Below, one piece after another: positions 38,879-49,400 of a stretch of DNA of 64,000 bases (position 1 is the stretch's first letter; each line of letters starts with the position of its first letter). This DNA is from Micromonospora coxensis. GTDB lineage: Bacteria > Actinomycetota > Actinomycetes > Mycobacteriales > Micromonosporaceae. Both the position numbers and the translations under genes were made by a program. The stretch spans positions 1,488,001 to 1,552,000 of the forward strand of contig NZ_LT607753.1 in NCBI RefSeq assembly GCF_900090295.1, in the 5' to 3' direction. The notes beneath the pieces were generated by a model. It was not told where the DNA came from and made no database searches. It saw only the letters and a program-made list of their open reading frames with translations.

Positions 38879-40720
38879 GTGACCTCCCCCACCGAGACGC
38901 GCACCTCCGACGCCCTGCGGGTGCTCAACCGGGTCTTCGGCTACGACGCCTTCCGCGGCTTCCAGCGGGAGGTCATCGACCACGTGGTGGCCGGCGGCGA
39001 CGCGCTGGTGCTGATGCCGACCGGCGGCGGCAAGTCGCTGTGCTACCAGATCCCGGCCCTGGTCCGCGACGGTGTCGCGGTGGTGGTGTCGCCGCTGATC
39101 GCGCTGATGCAGGACCAGGTCGACGCGCTGACCGCGGTCGGCGTACGGGCCGGTTTCCTCAACTCGACGCAGGATCTCGACGCCCGCCGCCAGGTCGAGC
39201 GGGCGTTCGTCGCCGGCGAACTGGACCTGCTCTACCTCGCTCCCGAGGCGCTGGGCACCCGGGGCGCGCAGCAGCTGCTGGACCGGGGCCGGATCAGCCT
39301 GTTCGCGATCGACGAGGCGCACTGCGTCTCGCAGTGGGGGCACGACTTCCGCCCCGACTACCTGGCCCTGTCGATGCTGCACGAACGCTGGCCGGACGTC
39401 CCCCGCATCGCGCTGACCGCCACCGCGACCAGCGCCACCCGGGCGGAGATCGCCACCCGGCTCAAGCTCACCGAGGCGCGGCACTTCGTGGCCAGCTTCG
39501 ACCGGCCCAACATCCAGTACCGGATCGTGCCGAAGCGGGAGCCGCGCAAGCAGTTGCTCGGCCTGCTGCGCGACGAGCACCCGGGCGACGCCGGGATCGT
39601 CTACTGCCTGTCCCGGGCCTCGGTGGAGAAGACCGCCGAGTTCCTGGTCGCCAACGGCGTCGCCGCGCTGCCGTACCACGCCGGCCTGGACGCCGGCACC
39701 CGCGCCGCCAACCAGCAGCGCTTCCTGCGCGAGGACGGCCTGGTCATGGTGGCGACGATCGCGTTCGGGATGGGCATCGACAAGCCGGACGTCCGGTTCG
39801 TCGCCCACCTCGACCTGCCCAAGTCGGTCGAGGGCTACTACCAGGAGACCGGCCGGGCCGGCCGGGACGGGCTGCCGTCGACCGCCTGGCTCGCCTACGG
39901 GCTGCAGGACGTGGTGCAGCAACGCAAGATGATCGAGACGTCCGACGGGGACCTGGCCCACCGGCGCAACCTCGCCACCCACCTCGACGCGATGCTGGCG
40001 CTGTGCGAGACGGTCCGCTGCCGCCGGGTGCAGTTGCTGGAGTACTTCGGCGAGACCGGGACGGCCGGCTGCGGCAACTGCGACACCTGCCTCACCCCGC
40101 CGGAGACCTGGGACGGCACGGTCGCGGCGCAGAAACTGCTCTCCACCGTCTACCGGCTGGACCGCGAGCGCAACCAGCGCTTCGGCGCGGGGCACTGCGT
40201 CGACATCCTGCTCGGCCGGCAGACCGACAAGATCACCCAGTACGGCCACGACGCGTTGAGCACCTTCGGCATCGGCACCGAACTGCGCGAGGCGGAGTGG
40301 CGCGGGGTGGTCCGGCAGCTGCTCGCCGAGGGGCTGCTCGCCGTCGAGGGCGACTACGGCACGCTGGCGCTGACCGAGGCCAGCGCGGAGGTGCTGGGCC
40401 GCCGCCGGGCGGTCACCATGCGCCGGGAGCCGGAGAAGGTGGCGTCGGGCCGGTCGGCGAAGCCGCGCGGGGCCGCCACCGTGGTCGCCGAGCTGTCCCC
40501 CGAGGCCACGTCGCTGTTCGAACGGCTGCGCGGCTGGCGGGCGGCGACCGCCAAGGAGCAGGGCGTGCCGGCGTACGTGATCTTCCACGACGCGACGCTG
40601 CGGCAGATCGCGACGGACGCGCCGGCCTCGCTGGTCGAGCTGTCCCGGATCAACGGCGTCGGGGAGAACAAGCTCGCCAAGTACGGGGAGGCGATCCTGG
40701 CCGTGGTCGCCGAGGCGTGA
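38879..40720 (+). CDS. recQ: RecQ-type ATP-dependent DNA helicase
   Basis: 613 aa, normal length. 3'-5' helicase in recombination and repair. Helicase motifs: I TGGGKS (48-53), II DEAH (145-148) in [31 protein letters not shown]. The zinc-binding subdomain has Cys in [13 protein letters not shown] and CGNCDTC, followed by a winged helix (RQ-C) and a C-terminal HRDC domain (about residues 540-613). The start codon is supported by a leaderless -10 box. Confidence 0.95.
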   Translation: MTSPTETRTSDALRVLNRVFGYDAFRGFQREVIDHVVAGGDALVLMPTGGGKSLCYQIPALVRDGVAVVVSPLIALMQDQVDALTAVGVRAGFLNSTQDLDARRQVERAFVAGELDLLYLAPEALGTRGAQQLLDRGRISLFAIDEAHCVSQWGHDFRPDYLALSMLHERWPDVPRIALTATATSATRAEIATRLKLTEARHFVASFDRPNIQYRIVPKREPRKQLLGLLRDEHPGDAGIVYCLSRASVEKTAEFLVANGVAALPYHAGLDAGTRAANQQRFLREDGLVMVATIAFGMGIDKPDVRFVAHLDLPKSVEGYYQETGRAGRDGLPSTAWLAYGLQDVVQQRKMIETSDGDLAHRRNLATHLDAMLALCETVRCRRVQLLEYFGETGTAGCGNCDTCLTPPETWDGTVAAQKLLSTVYRLDRERNQRFGAGHCVDILLGRQTDKITQYGHDALSTFGIGTELREAEWRGVVRQLLAEGLLAVEGDYGTLALTEASAEVLGRRRAVTMRREPEKVASGRSAKPRGAATVVAELSPEATSLFERLRGWRAATAKEQGVPAYVIFHDATLRQIATDAPASLVELSRINGVGENKLAKYGEAILAVVAEA

Positions 40721-40726
40721 CGCACG

Positions 40727-40763
40727 ACGGAGGGCCGACCCCGTGCGGGCGCCGGCCCTCCGT
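40727..40763. terminator. Terminator after recQ
   Basis: ACGGAGGGCCG (40727-40737) pairs with CGGCCCTCCGT (40753-40763), loop 15 nt, 6 bp after the stop. The convergent glycosyltransferase ends 95 bp further on. Confidence 0.8.
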
Positions 40764-40857
40764 CTGCTGTTCGAGCGGGACTTGCCGGCGGTGGCGGCAA
40801 CCCCGGTGCGACCACCCCGACACGCCGGGCCCGACGCGCGGTCGGTGCGGCGGCGGT

Positions 40858-42093
40858 TCAGCCGGCGACGGGCGGCCGTTCCCGGGTGACGGCGTCACGG
40901 AGCAGTTCTGCGGCCACCCTCGCCCCGTCGGTGCGGATCGTGCCGGCCACGGCCCGCGCTCGCGCGCCGGTGTCAGGCCGCAGGGCCGTGGCGAGTGCGG
41001 CGGACAGGGAGTCGACGGTGGGCGTCGGGTCCTCGTGAGCCGAGCCGATGCCCAACTCGGCCACTCGGGCTGCCCAGTAGGGCTGGTCGGCGATCCGGGG
41101 AACCACCACCTGCGGCGCGCCGGCCCGGGCCGCCGTCGTGGTGGTGCCGGCCCCGCCGTGGTGCACGACGGCGGCCACCCGCGGGAACAGTGCCTGCTGG
41201 TTGACCTCGCCGACGACGAAGCAGTCGTCAGCGCCGTCGATCGGGGCCAGGTCCGCCCAGCCGCGGGCGAGGAGCACGCGGCGGCCGTGCGCGCGGCACG
41301 CCTCGATGGCGGTCCGGGCGATGCCTTCCGGGGCGTACGCGGCCATGCTGCCGAAGCCCACGTACACCGGTGACGCGCCCGCGCCGAGGAAGGCCTCCAG
41401 CCCGTCGGGGAGCGGACGGTCGTCGGGCAGGATCCACCCGCCGCTCTGCACGATGTCGAGGTCGGTCATGCCCTCCGACGGACACAGCGTCGCGTCCGCC
41501 GCCAGCCACGGCCGAGCCGTGAAGACGTGATCGCGGACGTTGTCCACCGGCGGCAGGCCGATCGCCGCTCGATGGCTGTTCAGCGCCTCCCCGTACAACG
41601 CGTTGACCCGCTGGGCGTCCTGCTCCCACAGCACCCGGTTGTCCGTCTCGTCCGGCGACGACTGCCGGCCCGGTCGTGCCCCGGGAGGGAAGCGCCGCGA
41701 CGGCAGTCCGAAGATGTGGAAGCACGCGTACATGTAGGGGATGCCCAGTTTCTCCGCGACGTCCCGCGCGCCGGCCGGCATCAGGCCGGTTGCCAGCAGC
41801 GCGTCGCATCCCTCGGCAGCCGTGGTGAGCGTCTCGAATCGGGCGGCCACCAGTTCGGAAGCGAGTCGGAACGCGTCCTCCACCGTCGGCCGCCTGGGCC
41901 CGGCAACCACCGAGCGCACCGTCGGGCCGAGCGGCACCAGCGGAACACCGGCCCGAGCCAGCAGCGCGGCGAACTCCTCGTCCGGCGGCGCGCAGATTCG
42001 CGCCTGAACGCCGATTTCCCGCAGCGCCACCGCCAGTCCCACCAACGGTTCCACATCTCCGCGCGATCCCCATGTCGTCAACAGCACTCGCAC
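40858..42093 (-). CDS. GT1-family (macrolide/sterol-type) glycosyltransferase
   Basis: 411 aa from GTG 42093. GT-B fold: N-terminal RVLLTTWGSRGDVEPLVGLAV (acceptor side) and C-terminal HHGGAGTTTTAARAGAPQVV with IADQPYWAARVAELGIG, the nucleotide-sugar binding motif of UDP/dTDP-sugar enzymes. It resembles glycosyltransferases acting on macrolides, sterols or glycopeptides. GGGAG 7 nt before the GTG decides the start; the open frame runs on to 42234. The upstream DNA is less GC-rich than elsewhere, and no other natural-product genes adjoin it, so it may be acquired and act in self-resistance or detoxification. Confidence 0.87.
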   Translation of the reverse strand: MRVLLTTWGSRGDVEPLVGLAVALREIGVQARICAPPDEEFAALLARAGVPLVPLGPTVRSVVAGPRRPTVEDAFRLASELVAARFETLTTAAEGCDALLATGLMPAGARDVAEKLGIPYMYACFHIFGLPSRRFPPGARPGRQSSPDETDNRVLWEQDAQRVNALYGEALNSHRAAIGLPPVDNVRDHVFTARPWLAADATLCPSEGMTDLDIVQSGGWILPDDRPLPDGLEAFLGAGASPVYVGFGSMAAYAPEGIARTAIEACRAHGRRVLLARGWADLAPIDGADDCFVVGEVNQQALFPRVAAVVHHGGAGTTTTAARAGAPQVVVPRIADQPYWAARVAELGIGSAHEDPTPTVDSLSAALATALRPDTGARARAVAGTIRTDGARVAAELLRDAVTRERPPVAG

Positions 42094-42465
42094 TTCGGGA
42101 CTCCCGTTTCCGCAGGTCATTGCTTCCGGCCGCCGATTCTGCGGCAGTGCCCCGGTCTTGCCGCAAGCCCCCGGGTGCGGTATAAGTTGAGAGTGGCAGG
42201 GAGTTCGATCTCCTTGCCTTTTCTTTTTCGGCATTCACATCCTGTCGAGCCCGGCCATTCGACACCGGGTCGAGCATCGTCGGCGGGCCCGAGCGAAAAC
42301 CCGGACACTGGCAGGAATCCGAGCGCGCGGAACGCGGACGACCCGGGCCGCCGTCCCGCGCGGACAACGCTCACGTTCGTCCGGGCAGGTCGCTCAACGC
42401 CCACAATTCGTCGCCGGAAAGAGGACGTCCCGTCGGGGCCACCCTTCCTCCGCTCGGCGTCAGCG
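42094..42465. other. 372-bp intergenic region with a low-GC patch
   Basis: The gap separates the glycosyltransferase start from the end of the nucleotidyltransferase-like gene, both minus-strand. Around 42180-42240 it is markedly AT-rich and holds a plus-strand intrinsic terminator. A minus-strand promoter for the glycosyltransferase is probably here, but no clear -35/-10 pair is visible. No convincing small ORF was found. Confidence 0.5.
42195..42228 (+). terminator. Orphan intrinsic terminator on the plus strand
   Basis: GGCAGGGAG (42195-42203), loop TTCGAT, CTCCTTGCC (42210-42218; 8 of 9 pairs), followed by TTTTCTTTTT (42219-42228). This is a classic rho-independent terminator, rare in such GC-rich DNA, but no plus-strand gene lies upstream: it is antisense to the glycosyltransferase leader. 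Confidence 0.75.
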
Positions 42466-43026
42466 CTAGATCTCCAGCCGCAGGCCGGGCCATCGGTCCT
42501 GCCACCCCTTGGCCTCCACGCGGCGCCGTACCTTCGCCCGACCCGCTGCGTCGGCGAAGGCCGGAGAGGGGCGGACGACCATTCCCACCAGGTCGGCCAG
42601 ACCGTGGCAGGACATCAGGCGAACAGAGTCGCCCCGCAGGGTGACCGCGACGCAGGTCGCCGTTTCCGGCCAGCGTGACATCGCGTCCAGGGCGGACGTG
42701 TAGGGCTCGTCGCCATTGCGCAGATGCATCCGTGCCTGATTACGGATCTCCCACGGCACCCCGGGCAGGGCCTTCCTGGCCCGGGCTTCGGCGCGTTCGT
42801 CCTCGCGTGGGTCCCGCTCGTCCGGGTCGAAGTAGGCGACGTCCACGTCGCGCTCCGGTGCGAACGGGAGATCGCTGATCGCGTCCCACACCCGGTTGCG
42901 GACGAAGCCGGCACCGATCCACCAGTCCGGTAGTCCGAGGTCGGCCGTGGCCCGAAGGACCGCCATCGCTCCCGGGTCCGACTCGATCACGCCCACCACG
43001 TCCCGGGCGCTCCTGACCACGCTCAC
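42466..43026 (-). CDS. Nucleotidyltransferase-family protein (COG3575-like)
   Basis: 186 aa. It carries the family pattern [19 protein letters not shown] and then [15 protein letters not shown], where the Asp-x-Asp pair is the metal-binding site of the nucleotidyltransferase fold. Substrate unknown. GTG 43026 overlaps the uvrC stop as GTGA, so it is probably cotranslated with uvrC. The Glu/Arg-rich region [15 protein letters not shown] follows the Asp pair. Confidence 0.8.
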   Translation of the reverse strand: MSVVRSARDVVGVIESDPGAMAVLRATADLGLPDWWIGAGFVRNRVWDAISDLPFAPERDVDVAYFDPDERDPREDERAEARARKALPGVPWEIRNQARMHLRNGDEPYTSALDAMSRWPETATCVAVTLRGDSVRLMSCHGLADLVGMVVRPSPAFADAAGRAKVRRRVEAKGWQDRWPGLRLEI

Positions 43027-45017
43027 TCCGCGGCCGTGGCCCTCGCGGTGTCCCCGTCGAGGGCGGCGAGGATGGCCTCGGCGGTCCGCCGCCCCACTCC
43101 GGGCACCTCGGTGATCTCCTCGACGGTGGCGGCGGAGAGCCGCTTGAGCGAGCCGAAGTGCCGCAGCAGCGCCTTGCGGCGCACCTCACCGAGGCCGGGG
43201 ACGTTGTCCAGCGCCGACTCGGTCATCCGCTTCGAGCGCCGCTGCCGGTGGAAGGTGATGGCGAAGCGGTGCGCCTCGTCGCGGACGCGTTGCAGCAGGT
43301 AGAGCCCTTCGGAGGTGCGCGGCAGGATGACCGGGTACTCGTCGTCGGGCAGCCAGACCTCCTCCAACCGCTTGGCCAGCCCGCAGAGCGCCACGTCGTC
43401 GATGCCCAGCTCGGCCAGGGCCTGGGCGGCGGCGGCCACCTGCGGCGCGCCGCCGTCGACCACCACCAGCTGCGGCGGGTACGCGAACTTGCGCGGCCGA
43501 CCGGTGAGAGGGTCGACGAGGGCGCCGACGCGCGGCTCGTCGGACTCGAGCGCGGCGGCGTCCTCGCCGCCGGGACGGTCCGGGTCGCCGGCGGTCTCCT
43601 CGCCGATCTCCCCGGTCTCGGCCCGGGCGTCGAGGTAGCGGGCGAAGCGGCGGCGCAGCACCTCGGACATGGCGGAGAGGTCGTCGGTGGCGCCCCGGAC
43701 GATGAAGCGGCGGTACTCGGCCTTGCGCGGCAACCCGTCCTCGAAGACGACCATGCTGGCCACCACGTCGGTGCCCTGGATCTGCGAGACGTCGAAGCAC
43801 TCGATGCGCAGCGGCGAGGTGCGCATGCCCAGCGCGTCGCTGATCTCGTCGAGGGCCTTGCTGCGGGTGGTCAGGTCGCCGGCCCGCTTGAGCTTGTGCC
43901 GGGCCAGGGCGTCCCTCGCGTTGCGCTCGACGGTCTCCAGCAGCGATTTCTTGTCGCCGCGCTGCGGCACCCGCAGCGCGACCCGGCTGCCCCGGCGGGT
44001 GGCGAGCCAGTCGGAGAGGGCGTCGGCGTCGGCCGGCAGCTCGGGCACGAGCAGCTCCCGGGGGACGTCCGACTCGCCCTGCTCGCCGCCGTAGACCTGG
44101 GTGCAGAAGTGGTGCACCAGGTCGCCGGTGGTCAGCTCCTCGGTCTTCTCCACCACCCAGCCGCGCTGGCCGCGCACCCGGCCGTCACGGACGTGGAACA
44201 CCTGGACGGCGGCTTCGAGCGGATCGTCGGCGAAGGCCACCACGTCGGCGTCGGTGCCGTCGCCGAGCACCACGGTCTGCTTCTCCATGGCCCGGCGCAG
44301 CGCGGCCACGTCGTCGCGCAGCCGGGCCGCCCGCTCGAACTCCAGCTGCTCGCTGGCCTCGATCATCTCGCGTTCCAGCTTGCGGACCATGGTGTCGGTG
44401 CGGCCGGCCATGAAGTCGCAGAAGTCGTCGACGATCTCCCGGTGCCGCTCGGCGGAGACGGTGCCGACGCAGGGCGCGGAGCACTTGCCGATGTAGCCGA
44501 GCAGGCACGGCCGGCCGACCTGGCCGGCCCGCTTGAACACCCCGGAGGAGCAGGTCCGCGCCGGGAAGACCCGCAGCAGCAGGTCCAGCGTCTCGCGGAT
44601 CGCCCAGGCGTGCGAGTACGGCCCGAAGTAGCGCACCCCCTTGCGCTTGGCGCCGCGCATCACCTGCAGGCGCGGGTACTCCTCGTCGAGGGTGACCGCG
44701 AGGTAGGGGTAGGACTTGTCGTCGCGGTAGCGGACGTTGAAGCGCGGGTCGTACTGCTTGATCCAGGTGTACTCGAGCTGGAGCGCCTCGACCTCGGTGC
44801 CGACGGTGACCCAGTCCACCGACTCGGCGGTGGTGACCATCTGCTGGGTGCGCTGGTGCAGCCCCCACAGGTCGGCGAAGTAGGAGTTGAGCCGGCTGCG
44901 CAGGTTCTTCGCCTTGCCGACGTAGATCACCCGGCCGGTGCCGTCGCGGAACCGGTAGACCCCCGGTGACTCGGGGATGGTGCCGGGCGCGGGACGGTAG
45001 GTCGAGGGATCTGCCAC
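43023..45017 (-). CDS. uvrC: UvrC, excinuclease ABC subunit C
   Basis: 664 aa from GTG 45017. Makes the two incisions in nucleotide-excision repair. N-terminal GIY-YIG nuclease ([22 protein letters not shown]), Cys-rich [13 protein letters not shown], central UVR motif, then an RNase H-like domain with [12 protein letters not shown] and VVDGGAPQV, and C-terminal helix-hairpin-helix repeats ([19 protein letters not shown]). The GTG is preferred because a -10 box TAGTCT stands 7 nt before it; a longer frame to 45047 would overlap the upstream gene. Confidence 0.95.
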   Translation of the reverse strand: MADPSTYRPAPGTIPESPGVYRFRDGTGRVIYVGKAKNLRSRLNSYFADLWGLHQRTQQMVTTAESVDWVTVGTEVEALQLEYTWIKQYDPRFNVRYRDDKSYPYLAVTLDEEYPRLQVMRGAKRKGVRYFGPYSHAWAIRETLDLLLRVFPARTCSSGVFKRAGQVGRPCLLGYIGKCSAPCVGTVSAERHREIVDDFCDFMAGRTDTMVRKLEREMIEASEQLEFERAARLRDDVAALRRAMEKQTVVLGDGTDADVVAFADDPLEAAVQVFHVRDGRVRGQRGWVVEKTEELTTGDLVHHFCTQVYGGEQGESDVPRELLVPELPADADALSDWLATRRGSRVALRVPQRGDKKSLLETVERNARDALARHKLKRAGDLTTRSKALDEISDALGMRTSPLRIECFDVSQIQGTDVVASMVVFEDGLPRKAEYRRFIVRGATDDLSAMSEVLRRRFARYLDARAETGEIGEETAGDPDRPGGEDAAALESDEPRVGALVDPLTGRPRKFAYPPQLVVVDGGAPQVAAAAQALAELGIDDVALCGLAKRLEEVWLPDDEYPVILPRTSEGLYLLQRVRDEAHRFAITFHRQRRSKRMTESALDNVPGLGEVRRKALLRHFGSLKRLSAATVEEITEVPGVGRRTAEAILAALDGDTARATAAE

Positions 45018-45024
45018 GGTTCCG

Positions 45025-45030
45025 AGACTA
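45025..45030 (-). promoter_or_regulatory. -10 box for a leaderless uvrC transcript
   Basis: On the minus strand TAGTCT lies 7 nt before GTG 45017. It overlaps the stop codon of the upstream secreted phosphodiesterase gene (45028-45030). No ribosome site is present. Confidence 0.5.
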
Positions 45031-46359
45031 TCCGCTGGCCCCGACACTCCAGATCACGCCGAGCTGGTCGACCTCGGAGCCGCTGCGGCCGTGGAAGCCG
45101 GCCAGCCGCCCGCCGGGTGGCGCGGTGAAGGTCACCGCCGCCGAGGTCGGGGTGCCGCCGGCGAGGGTACGGCCCCGGTTGGTGGTGAACCGGGCGGAGA
45201 AGATCCTGGTCCGGCCGTCCTTCTGCCCCTGGGTGAGGGTGACCCGGGTGACGTGCTCGCCGTCGGCCAGGTCGAGGGCGGCGGCGGTGCCACCGGTCCC
45301 GCCGTGGCGCGGCGCGGCGCCGTCGGCGAGGTCGACGCCGATCTGGTCGAGCCGGGACCCGGCGCGCAGCGACACCCGGGTGACCGGTGCGCCCACCAGC
45401 TCGACGTCGGTGAACGGCGTGCCGTGCGGGCCGCCCCAGGGGTCGCCGGCCCGCAACCCCGCGTCGAGCGTCCAGTCGAACCAGGCGGCGTGCGGGTAGT
45501 GGTCGGAGAGCGGACCGCCGGCCGGGGTCAGGAACCGGGCGTGCGCGTTGTGGTAGCGCACCAGGTCGAGCCGGACCAGCCGGCTGCCCCGGTAGAGGAT
45601 CTTGTCGACCACCTCGCAGGCGTCGGTGACGTTCGCCGGGTCGCAGACCAGCGCCGGATCGCCGGCAGCCGGTGGGTCCCCGCCGCGCTCCTGTCGTACC
45701 CAGGCGTCGGTGAGGCCGTGGGCGGCCACCAGTTCGCGGATGGTGTCGCCGGTGCGGGTGTACCGGACGTTCAGGTCCCCCATCACGACCACCGCGGTGC
45801 CGGCGGAGTGCGTCCCGATGTACGCGGAGAGCTGGGCCAGGTTGGCGCGACGGGCGGCCAGGTCGGCCTCGGTGCTGCCGGCGTTGGTGTGCACGTTGTA
45901 GAAGTCGACGAGGACGCCCTCGGCCAGCCGGATCCGGGAGTACGTGAAGCCCTTCGGGGTCAGGCAGTCGGTGCCGTTGCACCTGTTCCACCTCACCCGG
46001 GCGAAGTCGCGGTACGCCAGGTGCGACAGCGTGTTCAGACCGTCGCCGAAGGGCACGCCCCCGCTGGTCGGGGTGCGGTACGGGTGCCGGTCGGCGGCGT
46101 AGAGGTCGGCGTGGTAGTTGAAGTCCTCCTGGACGTGCACCACGTCGTAGCCGCCGAGCCGCTCGCCGATGGGCCGGGTGTTGGTGGCCGGGTCGCCGCC
46201 GGAGAGCGGTTCGGGCAGCCCGGCGACGTTGTAGGTGAGCACGGAGAAGGCGCCGGAGGTGGGGGCGACCGGCGCGGACCCGGCTGCGGCGACGGGCGTC
46301 GGGACGGTGGCCAGGGTGGCGAGGGCCACCGCGGCGGCGAGCAGGCGTACGGGCGTCAT
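45028..46359 (-). CDS. Secreted endonuclease/exonuclease/phosphatase-family enzyme with jacalin-like lectin domain
   Basis: 443 aa. Signal peptide at residues 1-26 ([20 protein letters not shown]...AAAG). The catalytic EEP domain (about 35-300) has [24 protein letters not shown] (metal Glu), [17 protein letters not shown] (Asp-x-Asn) and [10 protein letters not shown] (catalytic His), resembling secreted sphingomyelinase/phosphodiesterases. The C-terminal ~130 residues look like a jacalin-type beta-prism lectin: [14 protein letters not shown] and [14 protein letters not shown] 46359 has GAGAGGAC upstream. It is divergent from the penicillin-acylase gene; 137 bp separate them. Confidence 0.85.
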   Translation of the reverse strand: MTPVRLLAAAVALATLATVPTPVAAAGSAPVAPTSGAFSVLTYNVAGLPEPLSGGDPATNTRPIGERLGGYDVVHVQEDFNYHADLYAADRHPYRTPTSGGVPFGDGLNTLSHLAYRDFARVRWNRCNGTDCLTPKGFTYSRIRLAEGVLVDFYNVHTNAGSTEADLAARRANLAQLSAYIGTHSAGTAVVVMGDLNVRYTRTGDTIRELVAAHGLTDAWVRQERGGDPPAAGDPALVCDPANVTDACEVVDKILYRGSRLVRLDLVRYHNAHARFLTPAGGPLSDHYPHAAWFDWTLDAGLRAGDPWGGPHGTPFTDVELVGAPVTRVSLRAGSRLDQIGVDLADGAAPRHGGTGGTAAALDLADGEHVTRVTLTQGQKDGRTRIFSARFTTNRGRTLAGGTPTSAAVTFTAPPGGRLAGFHGRSGSEVDQLGVIWSVGASG

Positions 46360-46496
46360 CCGTCGTCCTCTCTGGACGCAGCGATCAGGGCTATCGACCA
46401 CTTCCGATGTGCTGCCCGGGAACGTTACCATCCGGTATCCGAATGTTCTTCGTGTAATGCTCCCCGCACTGATCCCCACCCCCTCGGAGGATCACC

Positions 46497-49400
46497 ATGC
46501 ACCGTCCCCCCACCACCACCCGCCGTCTGCTCGCCGGCCTGGGCGCCGGCATCCTGGTGGCCGCCGTCCTGGTCGCCTCCCCCACCCCGGCGTCCGCCGC
46601 CCCCGCCGCCGCGACCACCTCCTTCGCCCCCGACGACTACTGCCTCGGCGAGTGCGCCGACATCCTGCCGCCGGGCCAGAACGGCAACGCCACCCTGGTC
46701 GAGATCCTCGGCAACCAGTCCGTCGGCACCCTGCCCCGGCACTCCGCCGACCAGCTCGGCCGCTACGCCGACCTGGTCTACTCCTACGCCGGGCTGAAGC
46801 AGGACCAGATCGGCTCCTTCTTCCACGACGCCTCCTTCGGGGTGCCGCCGACCCAGGTCGAACGGGACTACTCCCCCCGCTCCGACGTGCGGATCCTGCG
46901 GGACAGGGCCACCGGCGTCCCGCACATCACCGGCACCACCCGCGGCGGCACCATGTACGGCGCCGGCTACGCCGGGGCCGAGGACCGGCTGTTCACCATG
47001 GACCTGCTGCGACACGTCGGCCGGGGCACCCTCACCCCGTTCGCCGGCGGCGCGCCGGGCAACCGCGCCCTCGAACAGAGCGTCTGGCGCAACTCGCCGT
47101 ACACCGAGGCGGACCTGCGGACGCAGGTCGAGGCGCTGCGCACCAGGGGCGGCGCGCGCGGCGAGCAGCTCTACGCCGACGTGCAGGAGTACATCGCCGG
47201 CATCAACGCCTACATCCGCCACTGCATGGCCAACCGGAACTGCCCCGGCGAGTACGTCCTCACCGGCCACCTCGACGCGATCACCAACGCCGGTGGCCCG
47301 CAGCCGTTCCAGATGACCGACCTGATCGCCATCGCCGGCGTGGTCGGCGGCCTGTTCGGCGGCGGAGGCGGCACCGAGATGCAGTCGGCGCTGGTGCGCA
47401 TCGCCGCCCGCGCCCGCTACGGCGCCGTCGAGGGCGACAAGGTGTGGCAGGGCTTCCGGGCCCAGAACGACCCGGAGGCCGTGCTCACCCTGCACGACGG
47501 GCAGAGCTTCCCGTACGGCGCCGCCGCACCGGACGCCGCCAGCGTGGTGCTCCCGGACGCCGGCACCGCCCGGGTGGAACCGGTGTTCACCGACCCCACC
47601 GGCTCGGCCGCCACCACGACCGCCGTCACCTCCCGCTCCGCGGAGCTGGCCGCCGCCCTGTCCGGGCTGACCCTCTCCCGGCAGCAGCGGGGCATGTCCA
47701 ACGCGGTCGTGGTCAACGCCGCGCACTCCGCCACCGGCCACCCGATCGCCGTCTTCGGCCCGCAGACCGGCTACTTCTCGCCGCAGCTGCTGATGGTGCA
47801 GGAGTTGCAGGGCCCGGGGATCAGCGCCCGAGGCGCCGCGTTCGCCGGGCTCAACCTCTACGTGCTGCTCGGACGCGGGCAGGACTACGCCTGGAGCGCC
47901 ACCTCCTCGGTCCACGACATCACCGACACGTACGCGCTGCCGCTGTGCACCACCGACGGCAGCGCGCCGACCCTGGCCAGCAACCGCTACCTGTACCGGG
48001 GCTCCTGCCTGCCCATGGAGGAGATCTCGCACGTCAACCGGTGGAGCCCGACCGTCGCCGACGGCACGCCCGCCGGGTCGTACAAGCTCGTCGCCCGGCG
48101 CACCAACCTCGGGCTGGTCGCCTGGCGGGGCACGGTGGGCGGCCGGCCGCACGCCTTCACCCAACTGCGCTCCACGTACCGGCACGAGGCCGACTCGGCG
48201 ATCGGCTTCCAGATGTTCAACGACCCGGCGCAGATGGGCAGCGCCGACGCCTTCGTCACCGCCGCGCACCACGTCGAGTACGCCTTCAACTGGTTCTACG
48301 TCAACTCCACCCAGTCGGCGTACTTCAACTCCGGGCTCAACCCGGTACGCGCCGCCGGCGCCGACCCGAACCTGCCGATGCGGGCCGCGTACGAGTGGCA
48401 GGGCTACGACCCGGTGACGAACACCGCCGCGTACGCCCCGCTGGCCGCCCACCCCCGCTCGGTCGACCAGGACTACTACATCAGCTGGAACAACAAGCAG
48501 GCCAAGGACTTCGGCGCCGCCGACGGCAACTTCAGCTTCGGCGCGGTGCACCGCGGCGACCTGCTCGACCGGCCGATGAAGGCGGCCGTCGCGGCCGGAC
48601 GCACCTTCGACCGGGCCTCGCTGACCGCGCTGGTGCAGCAGGCCGGCCTGACCGACCTGCGCGGCGCCGAGGTGCTCGACGAACTGATCCGGGTGCTGGA
48701 GAGCCAGCCCGTCGCCGACCCCGCGCTGGCCACCGAGATCAGCCGGCTCAAGGCGTGGCGGCAGGCCGGCGCGCTGCGGGTGGAGACCGCCCGGGGCAGC
48801 AAGGTCTACCGGCACGCGGAGGCGATCCGCACCTTCGACGCCTGGTGGCCGCTGCTGGTCCGGGGGATGTTCCGGGCGCCGCTCGGCGCGGACCTCTACC
48901 AGTCGCTGGTCAACGCCCTGCAGATCAACGAGTCCCCCTCCGGTCACCAGCAGGGCGACGTGTCGAACCTGCCCAGCTCCGCCAACGAGGCCCAGGCGCA
49001 CAAGGGATCGGCGTTCCAGTACGGCTGGTGGGGCTACGTGGACAAGGACCTGCGCGCGGTGCTCGGCGACCCGGTCCGCGGCGGGCCCGGCCGGACCTTC
49101 TGCGGCGGCGGTGACCTGGCCGGCTGCCGGCAGATCCTGCTCGACACCCTGCGCGCCGCGGCGGGCACCCCGGCGAGCACGACGTACCCCGGCGACGCCT
49201 CCTGCGCGGCCGGCGACCAGTGGTGCGCCGACGCGATCGTCCAGTCCCCGCTGGGCGGCATCAGGCACGCCACGATCGCCTGGCAGAACCGGCCGACCTA
49301 CCAGCAGGTGGTCTCGTTCCCGGCCCGCCGGGGCGACGACCTGACCAACCTCGCCGCCGGCCGGCCGGCCACGGCGTCCAGCAGCGAGTTCCTGCGCGGC

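Noticed and set aside
40858..43026. Glycosyltransferase region as a natural-product cluster
   Set aside because: Only one glycosyltransferase is present; no polyketide, peptide synthetase or sugar-biosynthesis genes adjoin it.
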